Shown: positions 9,290 through 20,628 of the stretch, piece by piece
How positions within the stretch are numbered: the stretch's first letter is position 1
Layout of the letters: each line of letters opens with the position of its first letter
Assembly (NCBI GenBank): GCA_009731375.1
Contig: BJOX01000261.1
Span: forward strand, 281,095-345,094
Origin: Paulinella micropora
Taxonomy: Eukaryota; Cercozoa; Imbricatea; Euglyphida
DNA: 64,000 bases
Direction: 5' to 3'
Notes under the pieces: generated by a model
What the model saw: only the letters and a program-made list of their open reading frames with translations
What the model was told of the DNA's origin: nothing
Databases searched by the model: none
Program-made: the position numbers and the translations under genes

Positions 9290-12200
9290 TCAGTCGCACG
9301 GCCGGAGCAGGAAGAAGGCGTCCCCCAGGGGGGGGTGGCCGGCCACTAAAAAAACTCCAGTAGGACGACTCGGGGTGGGAGGCCTGTCCCAGGCTCTCGC
9401 CGAGGAAGGTGCGGCCGTTGCGTTCAAAGAGTGACTTCTCGAACGGGTCCCGCTCCAGCTTCTCGTAGCCGCTGCGGCTGACGGGCAGCAGCGTGCCCGT
9501 GTGCGTCATCACGCGCGACAGTGTTTCGGTGTGCAGCTGGTTGAGGCCCCCGATGCCCGCCAGGGACCGGCCCAGCTCGTAGCGCAGGCACAGCGCCGCC
9601 GCCTCGATGCCGAGCAGCTGGTACGCGAGGGAAGGGTCGCTGAACTCGACTGTCTCGGGCACCCACTCCGGGCGGGCGAGCAGCTTGCGCAGCCGCTCCA
9701 GGCTGACCTGGCCCGGCCGCAGCGCCAGGCTGAGCACGGACGACGCCCGGTCGTAGCTGGCCTTGGCGACGCCGGTCGCGGGCCAGCAGGCGGCCAGGGC
9801 CCGGCGCAGGGCCGACGTACAGAACAGCTCGGTGCTGTTGTACTGGTACGTGCTGGCGCGCACCCGGCGGGTGGTGGGCGGCCGCGCCGGGGACGGTGGG
9901 TTCCCGGCGGCGGGGGCCGGCGGCCGCTTCGGGGACCCGTCGTCCCCGGCGGCGGGCCGGACCAAGCGGGCGAACAGGTACAGGCGGGCGTGGGGGGGCA
10001 CGGCATCCCCGGCGGGAACCTCGACCCAGGCCGACAGCGCCAGGAAGGCGGGCAGCTGGGCGCGGACGGCCGCGACCACCAGGCGGTGGGTCAGCCCGCG
10101 CCGGGCGCAGGCCTCGCCGTCCAGCTCGAGGACACAGCCCTCCGCCGACACCGGGGCGCCGCCGCCCCCCCGGCGGCGGCGCACGCGCCCCCCGCCCGCG
10201 TCCAGGTCCCGGTCCTGCTGGTACAGCCACAGCGCCTGCCCGCGCACGGCGGCCTGCGCCTGCGCCGCGCGCAGCTCCTGATGGTAGTCCCGGAAGCCGT
10301 GCAGCTCGAGGCAGAGCTCGTACGGTTCGAGCTGCTCAAAGAGGTTGACAAACTCGGCGGGCGCGCTGCCGCTGTGCAAGACCTGCACGCGGCCGCGGGC
10401 CTCGGGGTCGAGCCCGCGCCAGCGCTCGATCTCGGGCAGCGAGCGCACCCAGCCGAGCACGAAGTAGTCCCGCTGTTTCGGCTGCAGCCTGGTCAGGGCC
10501 AGGATGCGCGGGAGGCCCTCGGTGGACCGCATGACGCTGCTGGCCTTGTGCCGGGTGTTGAGCGTGAGCTGGGTGCCCAGGTGGCCGTACGAGGAGGCGG
10601 CCAGGCCCCCCACGGAGTGGCCAAAGTGCAGCAGCGAGCGCCCGCAGCAGTACAGCACCTGCTTGAGCAGTGCCTCCAGCAGGCCGAGCGACAGGGCGTA
10701 GGCGCCGGCCGCGCGGTGGGAGGTGAGCTCCGACGAGACGTACGCCTGCGTGCTGGACCAGGCGTCCTCGTCCGGCGATTGCAGCAGGGCCAGGACGGCG
10801 CGCTCCACGAGCTCGTGGGCCCGGGCGCCGTCGTGCTCCGGCTCGAGCGGCGCCTCGCGCGCCAGCGCCGGGTAGCCCCGGCGCACCCTGCACACCAGCT
10901 CCGGCAGGCCGAAGGGCGCCTGCGAGGCCCAGGCCGCGTCCGGGCGGACGAGCGCCGCCCGCCAGCGCAGGCGGGCGAACAGGGCGACGGAGCGCCGCAC
11001 GCGCTCCTCCTCGGCCGGCCGGACGCCGAGCCCCGCCCGGACCGCGGCCCACAGGTCCCGGCAGTGGCCGCACGCGCCGCGGCCGCCGGCCCCCCCCCCG
11101 GGGGGGCTGCGCTCGAGGCAGAGCGGGAGCAGCGGGTGCAGGCCGCAGGGCGCCCGGCGCTGCTCGTGTTGTTGCCGCAAGAGGTCGGCGAGCCGTGACT
11201 CGACCGGGCGCCAGTGGAGCCCGTCCTGCAGCCGGCCGGGGAAGTCGATGACGCAGTCCCGCCCGCGCACCAGCAGGCCCGGGGGCGCCAGGTAAGCGCC
11301 CTGCAGGACAAAATTGAGGGTGTGCTGGAAGTAGCCCGTGGTGGCTACGGTCCGCACGTTCTGGCCCACGACCTCGCGCGACGCGGCCATGTGCCAGCCG
11401 AAGCTGCGCAGCGACAGCCCGGCCAGGAAGGACTCGCGCACGAAGCCGCTGTCGTCGGGCGCGTCGGGGCGCGAGTACGCGCTGCGCCGGCCGCCGACGC
11501 TCGGCTCGATCAGGCAGCCGGCGTACAGGTGCAGGCCGGCCTGGAGCTGCAACTGCTGCACGTCCTCGAGGGAGCCCTTGGCGCCCGACACGATGCTGGA
11601 CATGATCCCGCGCGTGTGCGGCGCGGCCAGCCAGGCCCGCTGGTGTTCTTGCGCCAGGGACCGCAGCCGGGCCCCGTGCTGGTTGCACCGGGCGAGCAGG
11701 TCGCGCTCGGCGCCCAGGTCCGCCGCCAGCAGGGCGGCCAGGCGCCGCTCACTGCGTACCCAGCCCGGCCGGCGGCCCGGGGGCGGCGGCGGGGCGCGCC
11801 CGGCGCCGTGGCCGCCGCCGGGGCCGGGGCCGGGGCCGGGGGACCGCCCCAGCGCCGGGGGGGGCGGCAGCTCCGCCGCGGGGCGCGGGGCCAGGTCCGC
11901 GAGCGACAGGGTGAGGGCGCGGCGGCGGTTCAGCCAGGCCACGAACACGCTCACGCAGTCGAGGAAGAAGGCCGCCCACTGGGGGGCGTAGTCGCTGTAC
12001 AGGAGCTTGACGAGGCTGTCGCGGCCCTGGCCCAGGGGCGGCGCGGGGGGGCCCAGCGGCCCCGGCTCGCCCCCGCGGCCCGGCGCCAGCGCGTGGCGGG
12101 CCTGCGCCTGGCTCACGAAAGACAGCGGCAGGAACCAGCCCAGCACGTCCCACGCGGTGCAGCCGTCCGGCGGCCCCGGGCCCGGGGGCGGGCGCAGGTA

Positions 12201-14869
12201 GCCGGGGGGCGCCGGCACGTGCCGCTCCAGCTGCGCGCGCAGGGACAGGACGTCGGCCGGGCCGAAGGTGTCGGGCCCCCGGAGCGCGCCCGACAGGACG
12301 TTCAGGTTGTCCAGGGCGAGCTTGGCCACGGTCTCGGACGCGGCGCGCGTCACGATGTGCTGGCAGGAGCCGATGGCCTCGTCCGCCGACCAGCCGTCCA
12401 GGGGGTCCTGCAGCGCCACCAGCGTGATGACGTCCCCGTCGTTGTCGCCGTTGAAGGGGATCTCTTCGATCGGGTTGAGCGCCAGGCAGAAGTGCTGCGG
12501 GGCAAACTCGGGCCGGTCGACCGCGAGCCGCCGCGCGCTCAGGCGGGACAGCGCCGCCAGGCACGAGGGCGGCTCGCTGAAGAGGTCGGTGCGGGGCACG
12601 AGGACCGAGAACACGCGCGCGCTCTGCGGCGACAGCGTGGGCTGGCGGTTGATGAGGACCTTGCTGCCCTGCGTGAGGCTCATCTCCAGCACGTCGCCCA
12701 CGTGGAGGAAGTCCGAGTACGGCCGCGCCCCCCCCCCCCGGCCCGCGCCGGCGGCCAGCTCGTCCAGCAGGAGCGGGGGGCAGAAGGCCAGGGGGCTGAA
12801 CACGGAGCCGCGCTGGGGGGCGTGCGCCCACGCCGCCCGCTGCGCGCCCCGCGGCCGCCGCCACAGCAGGCCCAGCGCGGGGTACACGTCCCCGTGCACG
12901 AGGTCCGGGTTGCGCTCCCGCAGGGCCACTGCCTCGGCCGCCCGACCCTCGTCGCGGAGCCGGGCCAGCAGCGCCTGCCAGCCGCGCAGCCGGGCCCGCG
13001 CTTGCTGGATCAGGTCCGCCCGGGCCCGCACGGATTGCAGGTTCTGGGCCGTGACGCGCACGCACTCGAACTGCGTGCGCAGAAAGCCCCAGCCCACCAT
13101 GACGTGACCGACCGGGACGGTGGCGACCCCGATCAGGACCCCGCGGCCGGAGCAGTTGATGCGCTTGCCGAGGCCGTTCTTGCGAAACTCGCCGTCCTTG
13201 CGGCTCAGGAGCTCGCTGAGGCTGCGGAGCCCCTCGGGCGGCCGCAGCGCGGGCGGGACCGTGGGCGGGGCCGCGGCCGCCGAGTGGGGCGCCGGGGGGT
13301 GCACGGGCGCGTGGCTCGTGAGGCCCGCACACCAGCAGTTGTAGGCGGCGGTCAGCGTGCGGAGGTACTCGGTCGTCAGCACGCAGCCCGGCCCCTGCTG
13401 CCACAGCGCGCCCGCCTCGAGCGCCAGCGGGGCGCCGGGCGCNNNNNNNNNNCAGCACCAGCGGGGCGCCGGGCGCGGCCCGGGCGGGGTCGCCCCACGC
13501 CCGCCCCCCCAGGTGCCGCTCCAGCGCCAGCCGGAGCTCCCAGCCGCAGCGCAGCAGGTCGGCGACGGCGTACGCGTTGTCGGCGAGTTCGTGGCAGTAG
13601 CTCAGCAGCACCTGGCGGCAGTCCACGCTCGCGTGCGTCACGGGCAGCAGCGCGCGCGAGGGGACCAGGCACGCGAAGCGGAAGAGGCGTTCGGGGTGCG
13701 CGGGCAGGCGGGCCCGCGCCCAGGCGTCGGCCGGCGCCGCGGCGAGCCAGGCGCGCAGCGCCGCCGAGGGCACCTGCGCCCGGCCGCCGCCGGCCCGGGG
13801 GCAGCACCAGCCGCACAAGTTCTCGAGCGCCGCGCGGCCGGCGGGGCCGCGGAACTGGACCTCGGCCCACAGGCCGCACAGCTTGACCAGGCGGGGCTGC
13901 GCGCAGCCGCAGCCGCCCGCCTCCACCGCACAGCGCACGACACCCCGCTTGCGGGCCAGGGCGCTGCCCAGGGCGCGGGACATGAGCGCCGCGCCCGGCG
14001 CGGCCACGGGGGCGGCCGAGCCCAGGCCCCGGACCGGCGGCGCCGGCGGCAGCCCCCGCTCTACCTCCTTGCGCAGCACAAAGTCCCGCAGCGTGTCCCG
14101 GCAGCAGCCGAGGACCGCTAGCCGGGCCCGGCACGCCAGGAGCTGCTCCCGCAGCCCGGCCGCCGACTGCAGCTCCGCCGCCAGCGCCGGGGGCAGCTCG
14201 CGGCCCAACCCGTGCGGCAGCCGGCGGGTCACGCCCGCGTGCGCCAGCTTCTGCAGGCGCTGCAGCAGCGCCTCGGCGAGGGACGCCTCACGCAGGCTCA
14301 GGCACGCCGCCGCGGCCAGCGAGAACGGCTGGCCGGCCTCGAGGGCGAGCGCGCGCCACACCTGCTGCAGCCTGGCCAGCAGCACGCCCCCTAGCAGCAC
14401 GTCCGTGCGCTGCCGCTGGGCGGCGGCGCGCGACAGCTTGTTGCGGCGGTGCTGCTGCGCCAGCAGCCCGTTCCAGCGCTCGCGGACCCGGGTCAGGACG
14501 GCGCGCCAGGCCTCCAGCGCCGCCGCCGGGCCGGGCCACGCGCCGCACACGGCGGCGGCCGCCCCCGCCGCCCCCTCTTCGGTCAGCAGCCACGAGCGCC
14601 GGCTGGCGTCGTCCGCCTCGGGGCAGGCCAGCAAGCCCGGGCCCGCGGCCGCGGGCTCGTCCCCGGCGCAGGCATGCCATTCGCCCCACCTGGCGGCCCA
14701 GGCCACCTCGTCCTGCCCGCCGGCGTGGCCGGGCGCGTGGGCGACCTGGAGCTGCAGCTGGGCCAGCCCCGTCCAGGTCGGGGGCTAATTCCGCGGCCAG
14801 GCTGAGCACGTAATGGTCGTCGCCGTCCGCCGGGCAGGGCGAGCGCACCTCCTGGACTGCTTGCCACAT
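9290..14869 (-). CDS. Divergent DNA-directed RNA polymerase largest subunit (Rpb1-like)
   Basis: Minus strand. Recognisable Rpb1 landmarks in order: LINRQPTLSPQSARVF (active-site lead-in); PFNGDNDGDVITL near 12430-12455, where NGDNDGD keeps all three metal-binding aspartates of the usual NADFDGD; GIMSSIVSGAKGS with LQLQAGL (funnel region); SFLAGLSLRSFGWHMAASRE and VATTGYFQHTL (bridge-helix/trigger-loop region); and a C-terminal part with YQLLGIEAAALCLR and LSRVMTHTGTLLPVSR. These are strong family signatures in a very diverged sequence. The start is uncertain: the ATG at 14869 (MWQAVQEV) needs a frame change near 14800, and a 10-N gap at 13443-13452 changes frame again. The end at 9290 assumes a one-base shift in the G-run at 9328-9335; otherwise the frame stays open to 8571. 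It would form the catalytic core with the Rpb2-like product. Confidence 0.85.
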
Positions 14870-14935
14870 GCAGCCGGGGCTGCCCCGGGGCCGCTTCGTC
14901 TCTGCTCGGCGTGGCAATGTGGCCAGCCCAGAGCG
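14775..14935. repeat. Diverged repeat, copy 1 (5' end of the Rpb1-like gene)
   Basis: This stretch resembles 16720-16850: both contain GTCGTCCGCCGGGCAGGG-like cores and encode, on the minus strand, a CPAD-x(6-8)-VL-x-LAAEL segment. The two copies are in the same orientation and clearly diverged. Copy 1 covers the presumed N-terminus of the Rpb1-like protein; copy 2 has no gene attached. Confidence 0.45.
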
Positions 14936-15178
14936 GGCGGGGAGAAAAGAGGAGGCCGGCTCGTTCTCCCTGGCTGGGGAAAGGAGGACGCTCTCCTCCC
15001 TCCCTCTCCTCTCCCTCTCCTCTCTCTGTCCCTGGAGAGGGAGAGTGCGGGGGGGATTGCAGGGGCCAGGGGGGGGTGGCCAGTGTCCGCTGCGCTCGCT
15101 GCCCTGCCGTCCGGGCCGTCCCCTCCACGACGCGCGCGCTCCCTGCCGTGATCGCTAGGTAAACCAACCAAGGAAAGC

Positions 15179-16369
15179 ATGGCGGGCCGACACACCCTAG
15201 GGTTCCCGGCCGGGGCCTGGCGCCAGGTCAGGGACTACCTGGGCTGGCACCCCGAGCTAGGGGCCGTGAGCCCCGAGCTGCGCTGATTCCTGGACAGGCC
15301 GGGGGCCTGGGCGCGCTTCCGCTGCACCGAGCTCGACCTAGGCAGTCCTGCTCGGGCTACGGCCTTCCAGGCCTGGCTGGGCCAGGCCTGGAGCCAGGAA
15401 AAAGTCCAGGTAGGGACCCTGGTGTTGGCCATGGGGTTGCTGAGCGCCCGGGGCGGGGCCTGGGCCAGCCTGGCCGTGGACGGGCTGCGCCTAACGGGGC
15501 CGGGGAGGCTCACGTACGAACATATCCAGACCCTGGTGGAGCTCTGGCCTGGGCTAAGGCAGCTCAAGCTCGACCTCACGGAGCTTGACCAGATCACTGA
15601 GCGCGGGTTCGCGCGCTTGGCTGAACTGCAGAACCTGCAGCGCCTTGAGATTAGGCGGTGCGGCCATATACACTATAATTGGCCGGCGTACGTGAGGAGA
15701 ATGCAGAACTTGCAGGAGCTTTACCTCGGTGAAGTGCGTGTCACACGTAGTGGTTTAGAAGAACTGGCAGAGCGGCTGCAGCTGCGGCGGCTAACAATCG
15801 AGGCTGGCCTCGGCGTCGATGACTATACACTGCAGGGCTTCGCGCGGATGCACTCCTTACAAGAGCTGTCTCTCCGCGATTGTTCCGGGATCCAGGGAAG
15901 GCTGCCCTTGCCAAACCTGCCGCTGCTGGAAAAGCTCGACCTTAGCGGGTGTTACCAGCTCCAGAACGATAGAATTTTGTCGAATCTGAATCTGCCTGCG
16001 CTACAGGAGCTGGACTTGGGTAATTGCTTGGATCTTCTCTCGCTGATCATTGTACCGACGCTGCCCTCCCTGCGGAGGCTCTGCCTCGCCAACTGTACGG
16101 GGCTGCCCGAACCGTCGTCCTTGGCTTCGCTACACGACCTGGTGGACCTGGAGGACCTCAGCCTCGCCGGCTGGGAACAGCTCACGGATGAGGGACTGGC
16201 GTGCTTGCACAGACTGCCGAACCTACGGAAACTCAACCTCAGCGGCTGTACGCAAATCACGGACCAAGGAGTGAGTTCCCTCGTCCAGCGCCTGCCAAGC
16301 CTAGGAGAACTCGACCTCGAGGGCTGTACCGGGCTCACTGAGCTAGAGCTACAGACTACGAACAGCTAA
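15179..16369 (+). pseudogene. F-box/leucine-rich-repeat protein with one in-frame TGA
   Basis: The ATG at 15179 opens an N-terminal F-box-like segment (LGFPAGAWRQVRDYLGWHPELGAV, then FLDRPGAWARF). Cysteine-type leucine-rich repeats of about 25 residues follow (LEIRRCGHI, LDLSGCYQL, LNLSGCTQITDQGV, LDLEGCTGL) up to the TAA-type end at 16369. A single in-frame TGA at 15284-15286 falls inside the F-box where an Arg (CGA) would fit, so a one-base change or sequencing error is likely. After it the frame stays open for about 360 codons. F-box/LRR proteins select substrates for SCF ubiquitin ligases, and several large DNA viruses encode them. The neighbours on either side are the Rpb1-like gene and another LRR-like gene. 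Confidence 0.7.
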
Positions 16370-16391
16370 CCCGTCTGTCCTAATACTGACG

Positions 16392-16418
16392 GAATGAATG
16401 AATGAATGAATGAATGAG
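16392..16418. repeat. GAAT microsatellite
   Basis: Six to seven tandem GAAT units directly after the stop codon of the F-box/LRR gene. Confidence 0.85.
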
Positions 16419-16719
16419 GGCTGCGCTAGCTTCTTCAGGCGGAGACGCTAAAAACTCTAGCCCAGGGAGGGAGGGGGCCAGGCAAAGGGAGTGCCCCCCG
16501 GTGACCTCCGCGCCTTAGCAGGAACCGCGTACTCAAAAAAGAGCAGTGTAACAAGTCGAAAAATGTGGTTGTTGGTAGCCTACGACACGCGGCACGGACT
16601 GCACCTACCGCCGGGCTACACACCCCCCCTTCCTCTCAGAGGGGGTCGAGCCAAACGCTCAGCGGCCGGATCGGCCTCGTTTCGTACGTCCGGGCCAGAT
16701 CGGCCTCGTTTCGTACGTC

Positions 16720-16850
16720 CGGGCCGGTGGCCAACTCGGCGGCCAAGCCGAGCACGTCAGGGCAGTTGCCGTCGTCCGCCGGGCAGGGGCGAGCACACCG
16801 CCTGGCCACAGGCAGCCGTGGCTGCCCTCCCCCCCCGGCGCGGCCAGGTG
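16720..16850. repeat. Diverged repeat, copy 2
   Basis: Counterpart of 14775-14935. On the minus strand it reads CPADDGNCPDVLGLAAEL, parallel to the presumed N-terminal part of the Rpb1-like gene. It is preceded at 16672-16730 by a short direct repeat of CGGCCTCGTTTCGTACGTCC. No intact gene is attached. Confidence 0.45.
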
Positions 16851-16995
16851 GCCAGGAGGGAGGCTGGGACCGCCTGCGCCCTCCCCCTTTCCCCGCGCCC
16901 CCCCGCGCTCCCCCCTCCCCCGGCCGGGGTACGTGTGGGCCGTCCCCGCCCAAGGCGTCACGCCAAGAAGCAAAGGTTGGAGCTTAGAGCGGCCG

Positions 16996-19900
16996 ATGGC
17001 TAGCCAGGGACAAGTGGCTGCCAGGGGATCCGGCCCCCGGGCTCGTCCTGCCCAGACTAGGCACTGGCCGCCGCCTACGCCTGGCTGGCTCGGCTTCCTC
17101 GGTGGCTCGGACGGCCTGGCTGCTTGCTGCCTTTCCCCGTCCTGGTTGGCTAAAGAGCGAGAGAATGGCGTACGGCAGACCTTGCTCCCCGCGTGCCTAC
17201 AACGCTACAACTGGCTATACGGTTCGCAGGAGCCTGATCCCCCCGGCCACGACCGCCTACAGCAAATGCTGTCGGACCTCGAAGAGTACGTGGAGCAGGT
17301 CTACGCGGGCCCGGCCGCCTGGCGCCCGCGGACAGACAACGAGCGCGCGTGGAAGGCTACCGCGAGTGTCTTGGCACAGCAGAGGTCGCTGGCTTTCCAT
17401 CATTTGGTAGTGCCCAGGCGAAAGGAACTCTGGCCAGGCGAAACCACCGCTCAGGCGGCCGTGCGCTATTGGCGGGCCCGGACCGGACGGGTCGACTGAC
17501 CTAACGCTGACCCTCGCCCCGCCCGGCCAGGAAGCGGCCAGCGGCGACGCCACACTGACGCTGCAGAGGGGCGTCGTCACGCTGACGCCACAGAGCGCGG
17601 GGCGCTTTCCGTTCCGAAGTGAGAACGGGGTGCTAGGACGCAGGCTTACTTCGCTGCACCTGCACGACTTCCCCTTGGCCTTCCGCGAAGAAGGGGGGGT
17701 GGAGGGTACCTTCCGGCTTGCGCATCAGCGCGTGCTGCGGAGGCTGCGCCTGTCGCAGCTGGAGTTGTGCTCCCCGGACGAGCAGGGGGCGCTGGAATTC
17801 CATAACTGCCCCGAGCTGGAGGAGCTCGTGTTTTCGCGGCAGGCTCCGAAGGCGGGGACGGATCCCGCCCGCCTGGCACTCACCTTTGACGGGTGCAACA
17901 GCCTCCGCACCCTCGATACCTCCACCGGCGGCAGCGGCCCGCAGCCCGTGTCCGTGACGCTGAAACGGCAGGGCGGACAGCTGTTGCTCAGGCCCGGCGC
18001 CGGAGACCTGGAGCTGACTGCGCGGCAGTCCTGTACGTTAGCGGGACTGGTCTTGTGCGGGCCGCCGGTAGGGGACAGGGCCCAACTTACACTCCAGAGG
18101 CAGGCCAGCCTCGCCCGCTTGGTCTGGGGCGGGCTGCAAGAGGCAACCGGTGATGTCAGCACTATCCTTACTCGCAGTGAGGTCCTGGGCCTGCTGTCGT
18201 GGCCGGACCTCCGGTGGGCAAGAGGCTCCTTCTCGCTAGAAGCGGACCTTCCCGCCAAGGACGGGAGTTTTGAAGAGGTTTACCTGGCCGGTATGAGGCC
18301 TCCCGAACCGTACAGGGTTGAGCTGCCCGCACTGGAGAGCTGTGCAGGGGACCTGAGGCTGGAACTCCTAGGCTGGCAATACCTGCGGACGTTCGAACTA
18401 CCGGCGCTGCGGCAGGTGGGCCAGGACCTAACCCTGGCACTCACGCACTGCTTCCGCCTCGGGGCCTTCGGGCTGCCCCAGCTGGCCTCCGTCGGTGGAC
18501 ACCTGGGGCTAAGACTAGATACAGCACGCAGTGGGGCCGGCGCATCCTGAGGCAGGCGCCGGTCTCAAGGGGTTGGAAGCGCCCGTGCTACAGATTGCCA
18601 AGCTGATCAAGATCGAGATAGGCGGCGTCGCCCTGCCGTCGGTGGACTTGTCCTGCCTGTGTGAATGCAAAGAGACGCTGACCCTGACGTACGTAGGTCC
18701 TGCGCGGAGGCAGCAGGACGGCTTCTCCCCTCCAGCGGCCAGGCTGGCACTCGATAACTTGTCACAGGTGGGGGGCTGGCGAAGTTCAACTTTGAACATG
18801 ATCACTGCCTCGAGGAGCTCCGCTGGCCCAGTCTGACTGCGGTGGCCAAGCTCGACGTTGGGTGTACAGATTGTGGCCAGCTGCACCGAGTCAGTCTGCC
18901 AGCCCTGGTGGCAGGCCAGACGAGTCTCGCTCTGTGCTTCCTGCAGTGTCCACAGCTAGCCGAGCTGCAGGTACCGCTGTTGGAGACGGCCGCGAGCAAT
19001 ACATACATCAGGCTGTGGAGCTGCGACGCTGTTACTGAACTCTGCTTCCCAGGGCTGGTTGGCCAGCAGCGACCGCCCGCTGAAGGCCACCATGCCGAAG
19101 GCCATGCTGAAGACATAGACCATCGGTTCGTCCTCGATATCGGCGAGTGCAAGGGACTAAAGAAGCTGGTTTTACCACGGCTGCAGACAGTGCACCCCGA
19201 CCTGCGTGTCTCCGTCAGTGATTGCCAGAGGCTCACAGACTGCAAACTGCCTAGTCTGACATTCTGCCCCAGGGTCCAATTCGTCTTTCAGGAGTGCCCA
19301 AGCTTACAAAGGTTTAGTGCGCCCCCGCTGTCCCGCCGGGGTGCAACAGCGACCCTGCTGCTCGAGTTCAGCGACTGTGCCACGTTCAGCGACCTCGCCC
19401 TGCCGGAGAGGCTAGCCGCAGGCACGTTCGAACTCAGTCTCACGAAGTGCCCCAAGCTCCAAAAAGTGGAGCTGCCACCTGGCCTGGCCTGTCGTGCCGT
19501 AAAGATTACCGTGGAAAAGTGTGAGTCGTTTGAGAGCCTCAGCGTCCCTGACGCCTGGGAGGGGGGCGAGGCCCTGAGGCTACTGTTCCAGGACTGTGCA
19601 GCGTTCGGAAGCCACGTTTTACCCCAAGGGGTGGGGGTCCAAGACATCGTGCTCGTGGTCGCGGACTGCACACAAGTGGAGGAGCTGATTCTACCTCACT
19701 GGCCGACCTGCGACAGGCTCACGCTCCGAATCGAGCGCTGTACTTCTCTCCGGAGCATACACCTCCCCGTTCGCGAGCAGGGACGGCAGTTGCGACTGAT
19801 GCTGGTTCTGAAAGAATGCCCCCAGCTGGCGGTACTGGAGAACGAGCCGAGTACTTATGAGTGGAAGGCGGTGAAAGGCTGCGTCCTACCCCCTGGCTAG
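16996..19900 (+). pseudogene. Long LRR-like solenoid protein, frameshifted
   Basis: Three open pieces join into one long gene. The ATG at 16996 (MASQGQVAARG) leads to an N-terminal region with helical, charged segments (LQQMLSDLEEYVEQVY). Frame changes near 17497, 18540 and 18775 lead to a repeat region ending PPG at 19900. The repeat unit of roughly 28 residues has the form L-x-F-x-DC-x(3)-x-x-L-x-LP (for example FELSLTKCPKLQKVELPP, LLLEFSDCATFSDLALPE, LVVADCTQVEELILPHW). It looks like a beta solenoid or variant LRR with a Cys and a Leu-Pro corner. Each frame is clearly coding up to its break, so the gene is recently broken or the breaks are assembly errors. Role unknown; protein binding is likely. 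Confidence 0.6.
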
Positions 19901-20628
19901 ACGTTACAGCACACGGACTGGCAGAGCTTAGCTCCGGTCCGCTCCCTGTCTGGTACATGACGCTCTTCAGCCCACGGTTACGGACTGTCGTAGGCTCCAG
20001 GGCATAAGCTTCCTCGTCGGTGGGTGCAGCCTCGGGGGTAACGCTAGTTCTGCGAGCACTACCGAACGATCTATCTGTGGATGAGTCCCAGCGGATCGAC
20101 ACGTTTTATTAAAAAGAGCGGGTGAGCGACGCCCCCGCCAGACAAGCCGCCTCGCAGGCGAAAGCCGTTCGGGGCTGCGGCGATTAGCCAGTATTTCTGA
20201 GCGTACACACTGAACCGAGAGGTGTGACAACACGTTGTCTGTCGCGAGAAACTAGAGTAACGAACAGCGCAGAGAAAGAGGAAAAACGGGCTTCTGCTGC
20301 CAGAGAGTGCAATTCTAAAATCGGGTCCGATCGCCTTGGGCCTAGCTAGCCCAGGGAGGGGGCACGAGGGGGGGGGGGGGGGGGGGGCCCCCCCCCCCCC
20401 CCCCCCCCGGGCGGCGCGGCGGTCAAGTCCATGAAAGCAATCAAAAATGTATCACCATATACAGCCTTTCTAAAGTCTCCTTCTTGTTTTAATTTTGGAA
20501 GATATATTCTATATTTTTTACGCATCTTCTTTTNNNNNNNNNNTTCCGCCGCCTAGGCCACCGGCCCACGGCGTGCCGGCGTGCGTGCCGGCGGTCGGGC
20601 CGGCCACGGGCTCCGGCGTGGCGTTCAT
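19901..20628. other. Intergenic stretch with G/C homopolymer, AT-rich island and gap
   Basis: No convincing gene. It holds a TTTTATTAAAAA motif near 20104, a run of 20 G directly followed by 21 C (20368-20408), then an AT-rich island (about 20425-20533) unlike the surrounding DNA, and a 10-N gap at 20534-20543. The G/C run next to AT-rich sequence and a gap looks like an assembly junction. Confidence 0.6.

Noticed and set aside
8571-9290. C-terminal extension of the Rpb1-like protein through the pyrimidine tract
   Set aside because: The linker is simple-sequence Arg/Gly/Lys. A one-base shift in the G-run at 9328-9335 gives a natural end (FFLLRPCD) at 9290, and a separate ATG exists at 8849.
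9501-13886. Very long plus-strand ORFs opposite the Rpb1-like gene
   Set aside because: GC-rich DNA has few stops. These frames lack motifs and are rich in Arg/Gly/Ala, whereas the minus strand carries RNA polymerase signatures.
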